Assembly: GCA_029246505.1 (NCBI GenBank)
Contig: JAQWNC010000006.1
Location: 62,001 to 126,000, forward strand
From: Arenicellaceae bacterium
Lineage (GTDB): Bacteria; Pseudomonadota; Gammaproteobacteria; Arenicellales; Arenicellaceae
Reading direction: 5' to 3'
DNA length: 64,000 nt
A model generated the notes under the pieces. The model was not told the origin of the DNA. It saw only the letters and a list, made by a program, of their open reading frames with translations, and made no database searches. The position numbers were made by a program, and so were the translations under genes. Shown here piece after piece: positions 44,553-55,700 of this stretch (within the stretch, counting starts at the first letter, position 1; each line of letters starts with the position of its first letter).

Positions 44553-45290
44553 ATGGCTGACAAAATTACGGAAAATGGCGTTGCCACTAGTTCTTCTCAA
44601 ATCGAAACTCTTGCCTCGTCGGTTTACCATGCGTTGCTGGAAGATATTCTTGCGGGCAAGCTCATACCAGGCCATAAACTTCGATTACAGGTATTAAAGA
44701 ATGATTATAACGTTGGCAATAGCCCGTTACGAGAAGCGCTTAATCGATTGTCTACTAACGGGATGGTGGTCAGAGAAGAGAATAAGGGATTCAGAGTTTC
44801 GCCAACCAGCATTACGGAACTACAAGAACTAATTAGGACTCGTTGCTGGCTTGAAGAAATCGCCCTTCGTGAATCTATTAAGAATGCTAATGATCAATAT
44901 GATGAGCGTATCGTTTTAGCTTTTCATAGAGTATCAAAACTTGCACCGAGCATCGCTTCCTCTTACTCTCCTCCAGAACAAGAGAATAAACATCGGGAAT
45001 TTCATCAATCGCTGATATCTGCTTGCAACTCTAAAATCCTGTTGAAGTATTGTGAACAATTACACGAACAGACGCTACGGTATAGAAACCTTGCTGCTGT
45101 TGTTGAGTACCGTGAAGGGCATGAAGGCGAGGAACATCGGGCTATACGCGATGCAGTACTTGAAAGAAATGCTGACCTCGCTGTCAAATTGCTAACTTCA
45201 CACTACGAGATCACTGCCAAAATAGTCATCTCAAGCGGCAGCCTTAGCCAAACTTCATCTCAAAACACATCAATTAAAACCATAACATAG
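44553..45290 (+). CDS. GntR-family (FCD-type) transcriptional regulator
   Basis: 245-aa regulator with an N-terminal winged helix (S-P-L-R-E-A-L-N-R-L-S-x-x-G recognition region, about residues 55-72) and a C-terminal FCD effector domain (His residues in F-H-Q-S-L and H-Y-E). Such regulators sense carboxylic acid metabolites. It is divergent from the TRAP operon and 13 bp upstream of the dehydrogenase gene, so it probably controls both sides. Confidence 0.94.
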   Translation: MADKITENGVATSSSQIETLASSVYHALLEDILAGKLIPGHKLRLQVLKNDYNVGNSPLREALNRLSTNGMVVREENKGFRVSPTSITELQELIRTRCWLEEIALRESIKNANDQYDERIVLAFHRVSKLAPSIASSYSPPEQENKHREFHQSLISACNSKILLKYCEQLHEQTLRYRNLAAVVEYREGHEGEEHRAIRDAVLERNADLAVKLLTSHYEITAKIVISSGSLSQTSSQNTSIKTIT

Positions 45291-45303
45291 GCTTGAATAA
45301 CAT

Positions 45304-46194
45304 ATGAAAATTGCATTTCTCGGTCTTGGGCGCATGGGCCAGGGTATGGCGCATTTACTAATTAAGGCGGGTCACGATCTTAATGTATTCGATTTATATC
45401 CGGAGCAAGCGAAATCTCTCATTAATGCCGGTGCCTCGTTGTCAGAATCCGTTGCTGACGCGGTGATTGGCCGTGAAGTCGTCATTACCATGCTCCCAAG
45501 CGATGGAGCTCTCAATAGCTTAGTTACCTCAAAAAGTGGACTGCTTGAATCTATGCAAGAAGGCATGATCCATATGGTTATGGGAACTCACGGGATACAA
45601 GTCATTCGCACACTGACTTTGTTACATGCAGACCAAAATCAAATTTTTATTGCTGCACACGTATTAGGCCGACCCGACCTTGCAGCAACCGGTCAGCTAA
45701 CTATTGTGCCGGCCGGCCCCAGCGATTCAGTTAGCAAAATGCAGCCTATTTTTGACGTGCTCGGCAAACAAACCTTTGTCGCTGGTACTGACCCACAATC
45801 AGCCTCGGCGGTAAAAATTGCTAATAATTTCGTGCTTGGCTGTGCGATTGAAGTCATAGGGGAAGCGATGTCTTTAGTGCGCAAGCTAGGTGTTGATCCA
45901 GCAATGTTCCATAAAGTTTTAACTGATGGATTATTTGGTGCACCCGCCTATGAGGTATATGGGAAAATGATTGTCGATGAAGCCTACGACAGCATCGGCG
46001 CTACCGCAATTATTGGGTTAAAGGACATGAATCTTGCCCTTGAAGCATCTGAAGCCGCACAAGCTCCACTACCCAGTGCCAGCATATTTCGCGACCGACT
46101 GATAGGTGCCATTGCCCGTGGAGAAGGCGGACTAGACTGGGCAGTTGCTGCCAAAGAACAAGCTCGGGCCAGTGGCATAGAAGTGAAAGACTAG
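45304..46194 (+). CDS. Beta-hydroxyacid-type NAD(P) dehydrogenase
   Basis: 296-aa cytosolic oxidoreductase of the 3-hydroxyisobutyrate/6-phosphogluconate dehydrogenase family. G-L-G-R-M-G-Q-G binds the cofactor; the catalytic lysine is in A-V-K-I-A-N-N-F. The usual substrate motif D-x-S-T is replaced by M-V-M-G-T-H, and A-P-V-S-G by A-A-H-V-L-G-R-P, so the substrate differs from standard members. In an operon with the GntR gene and near TRAP and SSS carriers, it likely oxidises or reduces the imported acid. Confidence 0.88.
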   Translation: MKIAFLGLGRMGQGMAHLLIKAGHDLNVFDLYPEQAKSLINAGASLSESVADAVIGREVVITMLPSDGALNSLVTSKSGLLESMQEGMIHMVMGTHGIQVIRTLTLLHADQNQIFIAAHVLGRPDLAATGQLTIVPAGPSDSVSKMQPIFDVLGKQTFVAGTDPQSASAVKIANNFVLGCAIEVIGEAMSLVRKLGVDPAMFHKVLTDGLFGAPAYEVYGKMIVDEAYDSIGATAIIGLKDMNLALEASEAAQAPLPSASIFRDRLIGAIARGEGGLDWAVAAKEQARASGIEVKD

Positions 46195-46259
46195 CCTGTA
46201 GCAAAAGCCGACGTGAGTCCGCTAACTTATTTGTCAGCACCACCGGAGGATCCCACCAG

Positions 46260-47810
46260 ATGAGTCTTTATACTTGGTCTTGGATTTTTATGGTTGTTTA
46301 TATCGGCGCGATGCTAATTTTTGGCGTTGTAGCCAGTCGGCGCGTGCAAGGTGCCGATGATTTTGCTACCGCTCGTAACAGCTATGGTCCAACGCTGCTT
46401 GCGCTGGCATTCGCCTCTACCGCTGCCAGCGGCGCAACATTTCTCGGTGTACCTGGACTTACCTATACTTATGGGGTTTCGATACTTTGGATCGCTTTTT
46501 TATACCCAATCGGTATTTATATTGGCGTCCTCATTTGCCAACGAAGCATAGGTCGTTATGGCAATGCATCTGGTGCCCGCTCAATTCCAGAGTATCTGGG
46601 AGAACGCTACCAATCTGAAGCGCTGAGAATATGCGCAGCTATACTGTCATTGCTTTTACTATTTTACCTGGCCGGTCAACTGGTCGCCGGCTTAGTAATG
46701 TTTGAAATGATGCTCGGCCTATCAAAAGAATGGGCTCTAGGAATTACTGCCGTAGTGTTAATCGGCTATGTAACCATGGGCGGTGCACATGCCGATATTT
46801 TAACTGATGGGGCACAGGGATTCCTAATGGTTCTGCTGGCTATCGCCATAGGAGTATTTTTCTTTATTGGCTTTGGCGCAGGTGGGTTTGAAAATTTACT
46901 CGATAGCCTACGACGACAAGACCCTCAGTTACTCGAAAATTTTAACCCCTCCAACGCAATTACTGCCTCCACATGGTCTTATATTTCGGTAGTAATTGCC
47001 CATATCCCCCTGGGCTTGTTACCACACATAGGAAATAAACTTTGGGCGCTTAAAGACGAACGAAGCCGCACTAGGTTTCTGATTCTGGCGTTTATTTTTG
47101 GCATGATATTACCGGCAATGGCACTTGGTGGCGCGCTTGCTCGAGCCGTGTTAGACGATCAAATATTAGTCGGCGGCGCTAACACTGCCCTACCGGCACT
47201 ATTTATTGAATTATTCCCTTCCTGGCTCGCGGCCTTACTAGGCGTCGGTGTCCTCGCCGCTGTTATGTCCACAGCAGATGGGTTACTAATATCAACTTCG
47301 CAAGTATTTGCCAACGATATTTACCGGCGCAGTATTGTCCCGCGCATTCATCAACATCTCAGTGAATCGCAACTGGATCAAAACGTTCTGGTAATTAGCA
47401 GAACGGTTACTGTATTAACCCTGATCGGATCAATTCTGCTCGGCTGGTCCGTCATGCACATGAACGTCACCATGCTTGTTTGGGCTGGTGTTGGTGGCTT
47501 CACAGCAGCCTTAATGGGTCCACTAGTATTCGGCTCCCTATGGACAGGCGTTACCCGGGCCGGAGCGCTTGTCGGTTTTCTCGGCGGTGCTATCAGTTTC
47601 ATCCTTATCCATGCACAAATTATTTCTGGCCATTGGCTCAAAGGAACTGCACTGGAAGAAGCTGGACAATGGTTTGCCTTCTACGCACAAAGCCCCTACT
47701 CCGCAGCTGCAATTGGTGGCTTGATTTCAATTGCACTTTGCTACTTTGTCTCAATACGAACAATGCCTCTGCCAGTGGAGCACCTGCGACGTATGACAAG
47801 TGCAAAATAG
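46260..47810 (+). CDS. Sodium:solute symporter (SSS family)
   Basis: 516-aa inner-membrane carrier with about 13 helices. Residues include F-A-S-T-A-A-S-G-A-T-F in the TM2-3 region and M-S-T-A-D-G-L-L in TM9, both typical of SSS carriers for organic acids, amino acids or vitamins. GGAGG precedes the ATG. It follows the dehydrogenase by 65 bp, so the same regulator may control a second uptake route for the same class of compound. Confidence 0.92.
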   Translation: MSLYTWSWIFMVVYIGAMLIFGVVASRRVQGADDFATARNSYGPTLLALAFASTAASGATFLGVPGLTYTYGVSILWIAFLYPIGIYIGVLICQRSIGRYGNASGARSIPEYLGERYQSEALRICAAILSLLLLFYLAGQLVAGLVMFEMMLGLSKEWALGITAVVLIGYVTMGGAHADILTDGAQGFLMVLLAIAIGVFFFIGFGAGGFENLLDSLRRQDPQLLENFNPSNAITASTWSYISVVIAHIPLGLLPHIGNKLWALKDERSRTRFLILAFIFGMILPAMALGGALARAVLDDQILVGGANTALPALFIELFPSWLAALLGVGVLAAVMSTADGLLISTSQVFANDIYRRSIVPRIHQHLSESQLDQNVLVISRTVTVLTLIGSILLGWSVMHMNVTMLVWAGVGGFTAALMGPLVFGSLWTGVTRAGALVGFLGGAISFILIHAQIISGHWLKGTALEEAGQWFAFYAQSPYSAAAIGGLISIALCYFVSIRTMPLPVEHLRRMTSAK

Positions 47811-48103
47811 CGTATCTCTTCTCGTTCGAACGCGCACCACCCAATAGCCAGATTCGTTTACAACTCAATTTCTACGAAGAGTGAGTTGGTAATCTGGCAT
47901 TAGAAATACCCATCTATATTGGCCAGAAGCAACGCATTGATCTCTGCGTCAATACACGGGCACACTAAAACTTTTACCAAAGTTTGAAACTTACAAAATA
48001 GCCTTTCAAGCAAACTTTGATTTTTTCAGTTAAAACGTGCAAAGTGCGCCACCGAATCGGGATATCGACTCGTATTTGCAACTAAATCCAACAGGAGCTA
48101 ATC

Positions 48104-48385
48104 ATGGCAAAAGCCAGTGCACGACACATCTTAGTGTCATCAGAAGAAACATGTAATGAACTAAAAACTCAGATTGAAGCTGGCGCTGAATTTGGCGATA
48201 TCGCGAAACAGCACTCTTCTTGTCCTTCAAGCGCTAAAGGCGGTGATCTGGGTGAATTCTCCCCGGGCATGATGGTGCCAGAGTTTGACACGGTCGTATT
48301 CAGTGCTGACGTAGGTACCGTGCAAGGGCCCGTGAAAACACAGTTCGGTTATCACCTATTGGAAGTCACCACTAGAACCGATTAG
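48104..48385 (+). CDS. ppiC: Parvulin-type peptidyl-prolyl isomerase
   Basis: 93-aa single-domain parvulin, the same length as Escherichia coli PpiC, catalysing cis/trans isomerisation of prolyl bonds in the cytosol. Motifs A-R-H-I-L-V, C-P-S-S-A-K-G-G-D-L-G-E-F and T-Q-F-G-Y-H are all present. AGGAG lies 7 nt before the ATG. Not obviously functionally linked to neighbours. Confidence 0.96.
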   Translation: MAKASARHILVSSEETCNELKTQIEAGAEFGDIAKQHSSCPSSAKGGDLGEFSPGMMVPEFDTVVFSADVGTVQGPVKTQFGYHLLEVTTRTD

Positions 48386-48467
48386 CATCGTATTAATATC
48401 TATTGCAACCGAGCATATTTAAACTCGCTGGGTTGGGCAATTCTTTCTAAAACTGTGCATTTTCGAA

Positions 48468-49388
48468 ATGTCGATAATTTCAATAAAACAACTCAGCAAG
48501 ACTTACGCTTCAGGATTTAAAGCCCTCAAAAATATAAATCTCGAGATTCGGGCGGGTGAGATATTTGCTTTACTCGGTCCGAATGGCGCAGGAAAAACCA
48601 CGCTGATTAGTATTATTTGCGGGATTGTCTCACCGAGTTCAGGTGAAGTGCTAGCGGGCGGGCACAATATAATAAGCGAATATCGCGCTGCCCGCTCAAA
48701 AATAGGTCTGGTGCCACAAGAACTAACCACAGACGCTTTCGAATCTGTTTGGTCTACCGTCAATTTTAGCCGTGGATTGTTTGGTAAGCCAAAAGATCAC
48801 GCCCACGTAGAAAAGGTGCTTAGACAACTATCTTTATGGGATAAAAAAGATACTAGATTACGGGCTCTATCTGGCGGAATGAAACGCCGGGTACTGATTG
48901 CAAAGGCTCTGTCACACGAACCTGAAATACTGTTTTTGGATGAGCCATCAGCGGGCGTAGATGTGGAATTACGCCGGGATATGTGGAATATGGTGCGTGA
49001 ACTTCGAGAAAGTGGCGTCACCATTATATTAACCACTCACTACATCGAAGAGGCCGAAGAGATAGCTGATCGTATCGGTGTAATTAATGGTGGCGAAATT
49101 ATTATTGTGGAAGAAAAAACCGAGCTTATGCAAAAACTTGGCAAGAAGGAGCTAAGACTTCAATTAAAAACTGCGATGACGAAGGTTCCGGATGATTTAT
49201 TTGACTACAATCTCAATTTAGAAGCCGATGGCACAGAGCTAGTATACAGTTTTGATGCAAAACAAGAGCACACGGGAATTGCCGAGCTGCTAAGAAAGCT
49301 CTATAAAAAAGATATAGATTTTAAAGATCTGAACTCCAGCAAAAGTTCTTTAGAAGAAATATTCGTAGAACTGGTTAAAGAACAATAA
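48468..49388 (+). CDS. yadG: ABC transporter ATPase, YadG-like
   Basis: 306-aa nucleotide-binding protein. Walker [10 protein letters not shown], signature L-S-G-G-M-K-R-R and Walker B F-L-D-E-P are intact. The pattern [16 protein letters not shown] is shared with YadG and drug/lipid exporters of the ABC-2 group. Start and stop (TAATG) overlap with the permease, showing coupling. Export cargo is unknown. Confidence 0.93.
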   Translation: MSIISIKQLSKTYASGFKALKNINLEIRAGEIFALLGPNGAGKTTLISIICGIVSPSSGEVLAGGHNIISEYRAARSKIGLVPQELTTDAFESVWSTVNFSRGLFGKPKDHAHVEKVLRQLSLWDKKDTRLRALSGGMKRRVLIAKALSHEPEILFLDEPSAGVDVELRRDMWNMVRELRESGVTIILTTHYIEEAEEIADRIGVINGGEIIIVEEKTELMQKLGKKELRLQLKTAMTKVPDDLFDYNLNLEADGTELVYSFDAKQEHTGIAELLRKLYKKDIDFKDLNSSKSSLEEIFVELVKEQ

Positions 49389-50149
49389 TGAATTTCAACT
49401 CTATTAGTGCGATTTACAGTTTCGAAGTGGCACGCGCTTGGCGTACCATTGGACAAACTATAGCCGCACCAGTTGTTTCCACCTGCTTGTATTTTATTGT
49501 ATTTGGGACTGCAATCGGATCGCGCATGGGAAGTATTGAGGGTGTTAGTTATGCGGCATTTATTATTCCAGGGCTAGTAATGATGTCACTACTGACCCAA
49601 AGCATTTCCAACGCGTCATTTGGTATATTTTTTCCACGTTTTTCCGGAACTATCTTTGAAGTACTTTCAGCCCCGATCTCTTACTTTGAAATACTCCTTG
49701 GCTATGTCGGTGCTGCGGCCAGCAAGTCTCTGATTGTTGGGCTTTTAATCCTGATTACTGCAAGGCTTTTTGTAGACTACAATATTCAACATCCATTCTG
49801 GATGATCACTTTTCTAATCCTAACCGCAGTTACCTTTAGTTTATTTGGATTTATTCTGGGCATAGTCGCCAACGGATTCGACCAGTTACAGGTGGTACCC
49901 CTAATGATCATCACACCGCTAGCCTTCCTTGGTGGAACATTCTATTCGATAGATATGTTACCGCCATTTTGGCAAACGGTTACCTTATTTAATCCGGTGG
50001 TCTATCTAGTAAGCGGCTTCCGCTGGAGTTTTTATGGTATTTCTGACGTCAGTATTTTAACCAGCGTAAGTATGATTAGTCTGTTTTTAGTCGGCTGCGT
50101 ACTCATAGTTTGGCAAATCTTTGCTACCGGTTATCGGCTGAAAGACTAG
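49388..50149 (+). CDS. yadH: ABC-2 type permease, YadH-like
   Basis: 253-aa membrane component with six hydrophobic segments and the ABC-2 motif F-L-G-G-T-F-Y before L-P-P-F-W. It partners the preceding ATPase; together they probably export a lipid-like or other hydrophobic compound. No accessory periplasmic gene nearby. Confidence 0.93.
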   Translation: MNFNSISAIYSFEVARAWRTIGQTIAAPVVSTCLYFIVFGTAIGSRMGSIEGVSYAAFIIPGLVMMSLLTQSISNASFGIFFPRFSGTIFEVLSAPISYFEILLGYVGAAASKSLIVGLLILITARLFVDYNIQHPFWMITFLILTAVTFSLFGFILGIVANGFDQLQVVPLMIITPLAFLGGTFYSIDMLPPFWQTVTLFNPVVYLVSGFRWSFYGISDVSILTSVSMISLFLVGCVLIVWQIFATGYRLKD

Positions 50150-50233
50150 CTTATGGGGCAGCATTATTTTAACTACAATAGAGAGCATTCGCCTTCCAGT
50201 AATTTTATGCTTGACCCGAGGAATATCCGTAAG

Positions 50234-51010
50234 TTAAACGATTTCGTCACGTAAGAAAATCAACTGGCCGTCACTCGAGTCGCGATTTGAATATTTATAG
50301 CCGGCCAGATCAAACTGACTTAAGTTTGCCGGATCTGTGACCCGATTGGTAATCAGCCAGGCTGCCATTAATCCACGCGCCTTTTTGGCGTAAAAACTAA
50401 TAATTTTGTATTTACCATTCTTATAGTCTTTAAAGACAGGGGTAACTACTTTGGCATCAAGATTATGTGTATCAACAGATTTAAAATATTCGTTTGAAGC
50501 TAGGTTAACCAATGTATCACCGCCAGATTCCCTCAACTGTCGATTCAACGATTCCGAAATTGAACTACCCCAAAATTGGTATAAGTTCGAACCCTGCTCG
50601 TTCGCCAATTTGATCCCCATTTCCAATCGATAAGGTTGGATCAAATCCAATGGCCGTAAAATGCCGTAAAGTCCGGACAATATTCTCAGGTGCTGTTGAG
50701 CAAACTCAAAGTCCCCGGAATCAAACGCATAGGCATTTAAACCGACATACACGTCACCTTTAAAGGCCAATAGAGATTGTCGGGAATTTTCTTTGGTAAA
50801 TTTCTCACTCCAATCTGCATAACGCCCAAAATTCAAATGCGCGATGTTATCCGATACTCCCATTAAGCTCGCAATATCCTGCGGAGACTTTTTACGCATA
50901 ATATTTATCAGCTCACTACTTCTCGCTACATATTCTGGCATCGTAGAACCCGGAACCGTAACTGGAGTCTCGTAGTCGAGCGTTTTTGCAGGAGAAATTA
51001 TTGCGATCAT
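50234..51010 (-). CDS. yaaA: Peroxide stress protein YaaA
   Basis: 258-aa cytosolic protein of the YaaA/DUF328 family, which limits intracellular iron and oxidative DNA damage during peroxide stress. The start at 51010 gives the classical N-terminus I-I-S-P-A-K-T-L-D. Other blocks are F-K-G-D-V-Y-V-G-L and Y-G-I-L-R-P-L-D-L-I-Q-P-Y-R-L-E-M-G. No clear ribosome-binding site. Convergent with the ABC permease gene. Confidence 0.95.
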   Translation of the reverse strand: MIAIISPAKTLDYETPVTVPGSTMPEYVARSSELINIMRKKSPQDIASLMGVSDNIAHLNFGRYADWSEKFTKENSRQSLLAFKGDVYVGLNAYAFDSGDFEFAQQHLRILSGLYGILRPLDLIQPYRLEMGIKLANEQGSNLYQFWGSSISESLNRQLRESGGDTLVNLASNEYFKSVDTHNLDAKVVTPVFKDYKNGKYKIISFYAKKARGLMAAWLITNRVTDPANLSQFDLAGYKYSNRDSSDGQLIFLRDEIV

Positions 51011-51096
51011 ATTAGTACTAAAAATTAAACAAATAAGATGGCGACCCATGCCAACTTACATAAAATGTGTAAGGCTTGATCCAGAGGGAATCCAAA

Positions 51097-51270
51097 CTAA
51101 CCTTCCCCTTTAGATAAATTGATCAACCAATGCGCGGTTAACTCGACTAGGCCGAGTGCAATACTTCCGATTGCGAATGCCACCGCTCCTGCGTGAATGG
51201 ACGCGTGTGCAGTCAGCGGAATAGTCCAATTAATTCTTTGTAGTGCAGGCAAATGCTCGTTGTTCTTCAT
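51097..51270 (-). CDS. Small DUF3307-like membrane protein
   Basis: 57-aa protein with one or two hydrophobic stretches (about 18-50) and the pattern H-A-S-I-H-A-G-A-V ... E-L-T-A-H-W-L-I-N-L-S-K, resembling the second half of DUF3307 proteins. The usual family is about twice as long, and the N-terminal half is not found upstream, so it may be truncated. Ribosome-binding site is weak; a GTG at 51288 is an alternative start. A better site (GGAG) precedes an ATG at 51323 but opens only 13 codons. Confidence 0.5.
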   Translation of the reverse strand: MKNNEHLPALQRINWTIPLTAHASIHAGAVAFAIGSIALGLVELTAHWLINLSKGEG

Positions 51271-51593
51271 CTGGTAGGGACTTACCACCCAAATATGGAC
51301 TTTAATAAAGAAAAGCTTTTCATGAATCTTCGCTCCACAGTTTCATCAAGGTGTATGAATCAATTCTATAGTTATTAATTCTATCGATCTTATTTACGAA
51401 AGTATACGCTGGGCAGCCCTGTTAGTTTTGACAAATATCTCATGATTAGTCGAAACAGAAATTATTTACCAGGTTCCGCCAGCTGCCTCGATTTTTTATC
51501 AACGGTACATTATTTAGGATCAATCAGAGGCTTGGATTAAGTAATCAACTACAGAGATATTAATTTACAAATCATAAGGTGAGTATTTTTTAA

Positions 51594-51798
51594 ATCAACT
51601 TTTACAAGCCATATTTGGCATCTCTTATAAATAAAGAAATAGTAAATGATTTATTCAGAGCATTGGAAGACCGAAAAGATCAAATACTAAAAAAACCCGT
51701 TGATTACTCAAGTTTCGGCCAGCTTATAGTTTTTTAGAATCGTACTGGGACAGAGACCGTGTTCTAATAAAACCACTACAACATTTACTCGAGATTGT
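51594..51798 (+). pseudogene. Frameshifted coding remnant, unknown family
   Basis: A plus-strand frame from 51594 reads protein-like residues (A-S-L-I-N-K-E-I-V-N-D-L-F-R-A-L-E-D) to a TAG at 51735. At the preceding run of six T, a one-base shift continues smoothly as L-E-S-Y-W-D-R-D-R-V-L-I-K-P-L-Q-H-L-L-E. The second frame runs into the DUF2797 gene. No ATG; TTG at 51615 is the only start. The rest of 51289-51593 holds no feature I can support. Confidence 0.35.
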
Positions 51799-52611
51799 AT
51801 GCAAGGCACACTTAGAAAAATGCAGACAGGCCACAATGATGTGGTGGACTATTCACTACCACTTGGTGAGGCATTACTACCATTAAACCCCTACCTCGGA
51901 AATCGCATTGAATTGCATTTTACCGGCAATATTTTTTGTACTTCATGTGGGCGAAAAACAAAAAAGAGCTTCGCCCAAGGCCATTGTTTCCCCTGTATGA
52001 AACGACTCGCTGCATGCGATATGTGCATCATGAAGCCCGAAACTTGCCACTACTATGAAGGTACCTGCCGCGAACCACAGTGGGGTGAGGCTAACTGTAT
52101 GGCTCCACACATCGTGTATTTAGCGAATACTTCTGGCCTAAAGGTTGGAATAACTCGAGGAACCCAAACACCAACTCGCTGGATGGATCAGGGTGCGACC
52201 CAGGCGCTACCAATTTACCAAGTCAGCACCCGACTGATCTCCGGCTTAATAGAAACCACCCTCACCGATCATGTCGATGATAAAACCAACTGGCGCGCAC
52301 TGCTTAAAGGAAATAACGAGCCGTTAGATTTACCCGCATTTCGCGATAAGCTTAAGCCTCAAATATCTGCTCAGGTGCAAGAAATCAACCAGAAATGGCC
52401 CTCTGAGACTATCGATGAGATAGATGCCGAAGTGCTCACCTTCAGCTATCCGGTAAATGAGTTCCCAGAAAAAATTAGTTCTCACAATTTCGATAAGAAC
52501 CCATCGGTAAGCGGAATCCTCAACGGTATTAAAGGACAGTATTTGTTGCTTGATACCGGGGTAATCAATATTCGGAAATTTACCGGCTACGAGGTATCTG
52601 TTAAAGATTAA
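51799..52611 (+). CDS. DUF2797 family protein
   Basis: 270-aa conserved gammaproteobacterial protein of unknown function. A cysteine-rich zinc-finger-like region spans about residues 47-103 (C-T-S-C-G-R-K-T-K-K-S-F, C-F-P-C, C-D-M-C, C-H-Y-Y-E-G-T-C-R-E-P) and is followed by the core Y-L-A-N-T-S-G-L-K-V-G-I-T-R. The N-terminal G-T-L-R-K-M matches the family start. The latter part resembles a GIY-YIG-like substrate domain only loosely. Confidence 0.92.
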   Translation: MQGTLRKMQTGHNDVVDYSLPLGEALLPLNPYLGNRIELHFTGNIFCTSCGRKTKKSFAQGHCFPCMKRLAACDMCIMKPETCHYYEGTCREPQWGEANCMAPHIVYLANTSGLKVGITRGTQTPTRWMDQGATQALPIYQVSTRLISGLIETTLTDHVDDKTNWRALLKGNNEPLDLPAFRDKLKPQISAQVQEINQKWPSETIDEIDAEVLTFSYPVNEFPEKISSHNFDKNPSVSGILNGIKGQYLLLDTGVINIRKFTGYEVSVKD

Positions 52612-52704
52612 CGCTGCCCTGCCCTATAACGGCCTAGTTAAGAAGCCACAGGCTCAAAGAGCCCGATGAAGGAGACCCTTGAGAGCACAGCCGTCGGTAT
52701 AGGC

Positions 52705-55700
52705 TTACTGTGCTGCCACCGAGGGAGCCAAAACTTTCGAGCAGGTTTGTCGGACAAACCGACCCATAACCATCGGCACCACAAGCATTACCGGCGTCAC
52801 TAAAAGTGTAAGAATTGTCGAAAATGCCAACCCATTAACAATAGATGCTGCCATTGGCGCCCAAAACGATGCCGTTTGGCTACCGAATTGAATTTCACGA
52901 CCAATTAAATCTATGCTCACACCGTTCGCCAACGGCAATAAACCTATAATCGTCGTTACAGTAGTTAACAATACAGGACGAAATCTTAGTCGGGCGGCAT
53001 TGTAGGCTGCATCACGCACGGATTCCTCCGGGTGATCCAGGCGGTACTTATTAAAAGTATCAATCAAAACAATATTATTGTTCACCACGACACCCGCTAA
53101 TGCTACTAGTCCGACCCCTGTCAAAATAACACTAAATGAATTTCCGCCCAGCAGTAGGCCTAATAAAACTCCTGCGGTTGACATTACCACTGCCGACAAA
53201 ATCAATATCGCCTGATAAAAACTATTGAACTGCGCCACCAATATAATCATCATTAACAACAGCGCCATACCCGCGGCATAGCCTAAAAATCCGATAGCTT
53301 CATCAGCCTCTTCTGCACCACCTCGAAACTTAGTAGTCACCCCGTTTCCGAAATCCTGAATATCCAGCCACGCCTGAACTTCCGCAACCTTATCACTGGC
53401 CAGAATGCCTTGATTCGTATTCGCGGTCACCTGTGTAAACTCAACACTATCCATGCGTTGAATCACCGCGACCCGCGGCATGGGGCTAATATCTACAAAA
53501 CTCGAAATTGGTACCGGTCCCTGTGAGGTTGCAATGCGCAAACTCTTAAGGCGCTCAATCGAACGATCTCCTTCTGGGTAGCGCAAACGCAACTCAACTT
53601 CTGCATCCGCATCATCCGGGCGATATTCGCCCAAATACATACCGTCAGTCACTAATTGAATCATCCCGCCAAGCTGTGCGATATCTACTCCGTGCATCGC
53701 CGCCTGATTTCTATCAACTTCAAAACTCCAGTCGATTCCTGGAAGTGATAATGTGTCTTCTACCTCAATAACATCGGTCAGTTCTTCATCAAAATATCTT
53801 CGGACTTTTTGGGTCACTTCGTACAACAAGTCTCGGCTGCTGCTAGTAATCTCTATTTGAAGATCTTTACCGACCGGCGGTCCACTTTCAATTTTTTTAA
53901 CTTGCACAATAATTCCGGGGAAACTGTTTGTTAGCCCACGAATTTTCTCCAAACTTTCAGCGGAACTTAGATCGCGTTGCTTTATGTGAACCAACTCAAG
54001 CAGTATTCCAGCTACCTCGTCCTTACTGCTTGCGCCTCCCCCACCGAACCCACCACTACTCACGTAATAGCTTTTAACCTCGGGAATAGTCGCAAGGGCC
54101 TCCTCGGTGGAGACTATAAGACTCGCCTTTTCTTCAACGGTCAAATTTCCCTGTGCCCGAATACTAACCGTAGTAAATACGTCTTCATTTTCCTCGTTCA
54201 CCAAGACAGTGCCCCGGCCCCAAGTACCGTAACTAAAAAATATCGCATAAAGCAGTAATATCATAACCATCAATGACGCCAGGGGCTTATCAAGCACCCT
54301 CCCCAGCACACCAAGATAGGCATTTTGAATCAAACTAAACTCAACGTCTTTGCGTTGTTTAATCGGGCCAAATCCATCGCCCTTTTCTCCAGAAAAATTT
54401 ACTCCAAGTACAGGTACTACTATTAATGAAAACACCAGCGACCAAATCAGTACCGCAAAAACGGTCACCGGCAAATACCCCATAAATTTACCCATCATAC
54501 CTGGCCAAAACATAAGCGGCAGGAACGCTGCCAAGGTGGTCAGAGTCGAGGCAAAAACTGGCATACCCATTCTTCTAAAAGCTTGCAAATACGCTTCCAT
54601 TGCGGATACACCCTCTCCACGCAACCTAACTGTATATTCGACAATTACAATAGCGCCATCGATAAGCATACCCATGGCAAGCAGCAGGCCAAACATAATC
54701 ATGAAATTGAATGAATACCCCATCTGATGGACGATAATCAATGAACCCAATAATGAAAATGGTATTCCAAACCCAACCAACAATCCTGAGCGTAGACCTA
54801 ATACTGCAACCACAACGACCATTACAAGCGCCATTGCGAATATAATATTACCGGTCAGTTCGCTAACCATGTCTTGTGCAAAAAAAGCAATGTCGTAAAC
54901 GTAATCAACATTAATGGACGATGGAAACCTACCTCGCTGTCCGTCTACCAAGTCACGCACAACTTGCGAAGTATCCGCCGTATTTGCCTTCAACCGCTTA
55001 ACCACCTCCAAAGTGATCGCCGGACGCCCATAAACTCTGGCAAAGCCTGATGCATCTTTAAACGTCCTTTTGATATCTGCAACCTGACCCAAGCGGACAA
55101 CGCCATTTGTAGACGAACGCACAGGAATATTTTTAATATCATCTGTGTTCTCAATGAGAGCAGGAACCTTTACGCCAAAATTCCCACTCGCCGAATCCAG
55201 ATCACCAGCCGGCACCAACAGGTTATTGCGAGCGACCGCCCTGAGAAGCTCATTCGTGGATACATTGTAGAAATCCATTTTCGCCGGATTTACTAATATT
55301 TCTGCCACTTCTTCACGTGCACCCTTCATAGTTACTTCCAGAACTTGTGGCAAAGCTTCTACTTGGTGCTTTAAATCTTCGGCCAAATCAAACACATCGC
55401 GTTCTGAGGCGATCGCACTGGAGAGGGCGACTACGATTACAAGCGCTTGCTCCGCAAAAATCTCACTAACTATTGGCTCTTCGGTATTATCAGGAAATTC
55501 AGCTCGGGCAATATCAACCGCCTCTCTTACATCGCTGACAGCAACATCAATATCTTTATCGAGGTCAAACTCGATCACTGTATACACCAAGTTCTCACGC
55601 GCGGTAGAGCGAACTTCAACGATGCCGTCAAGTGTTTCCAACTCTTGCTCTATCGGTCTCGCAATCAAACGCGCACCGTCTTCAGGTGAAATCCCGAGAT

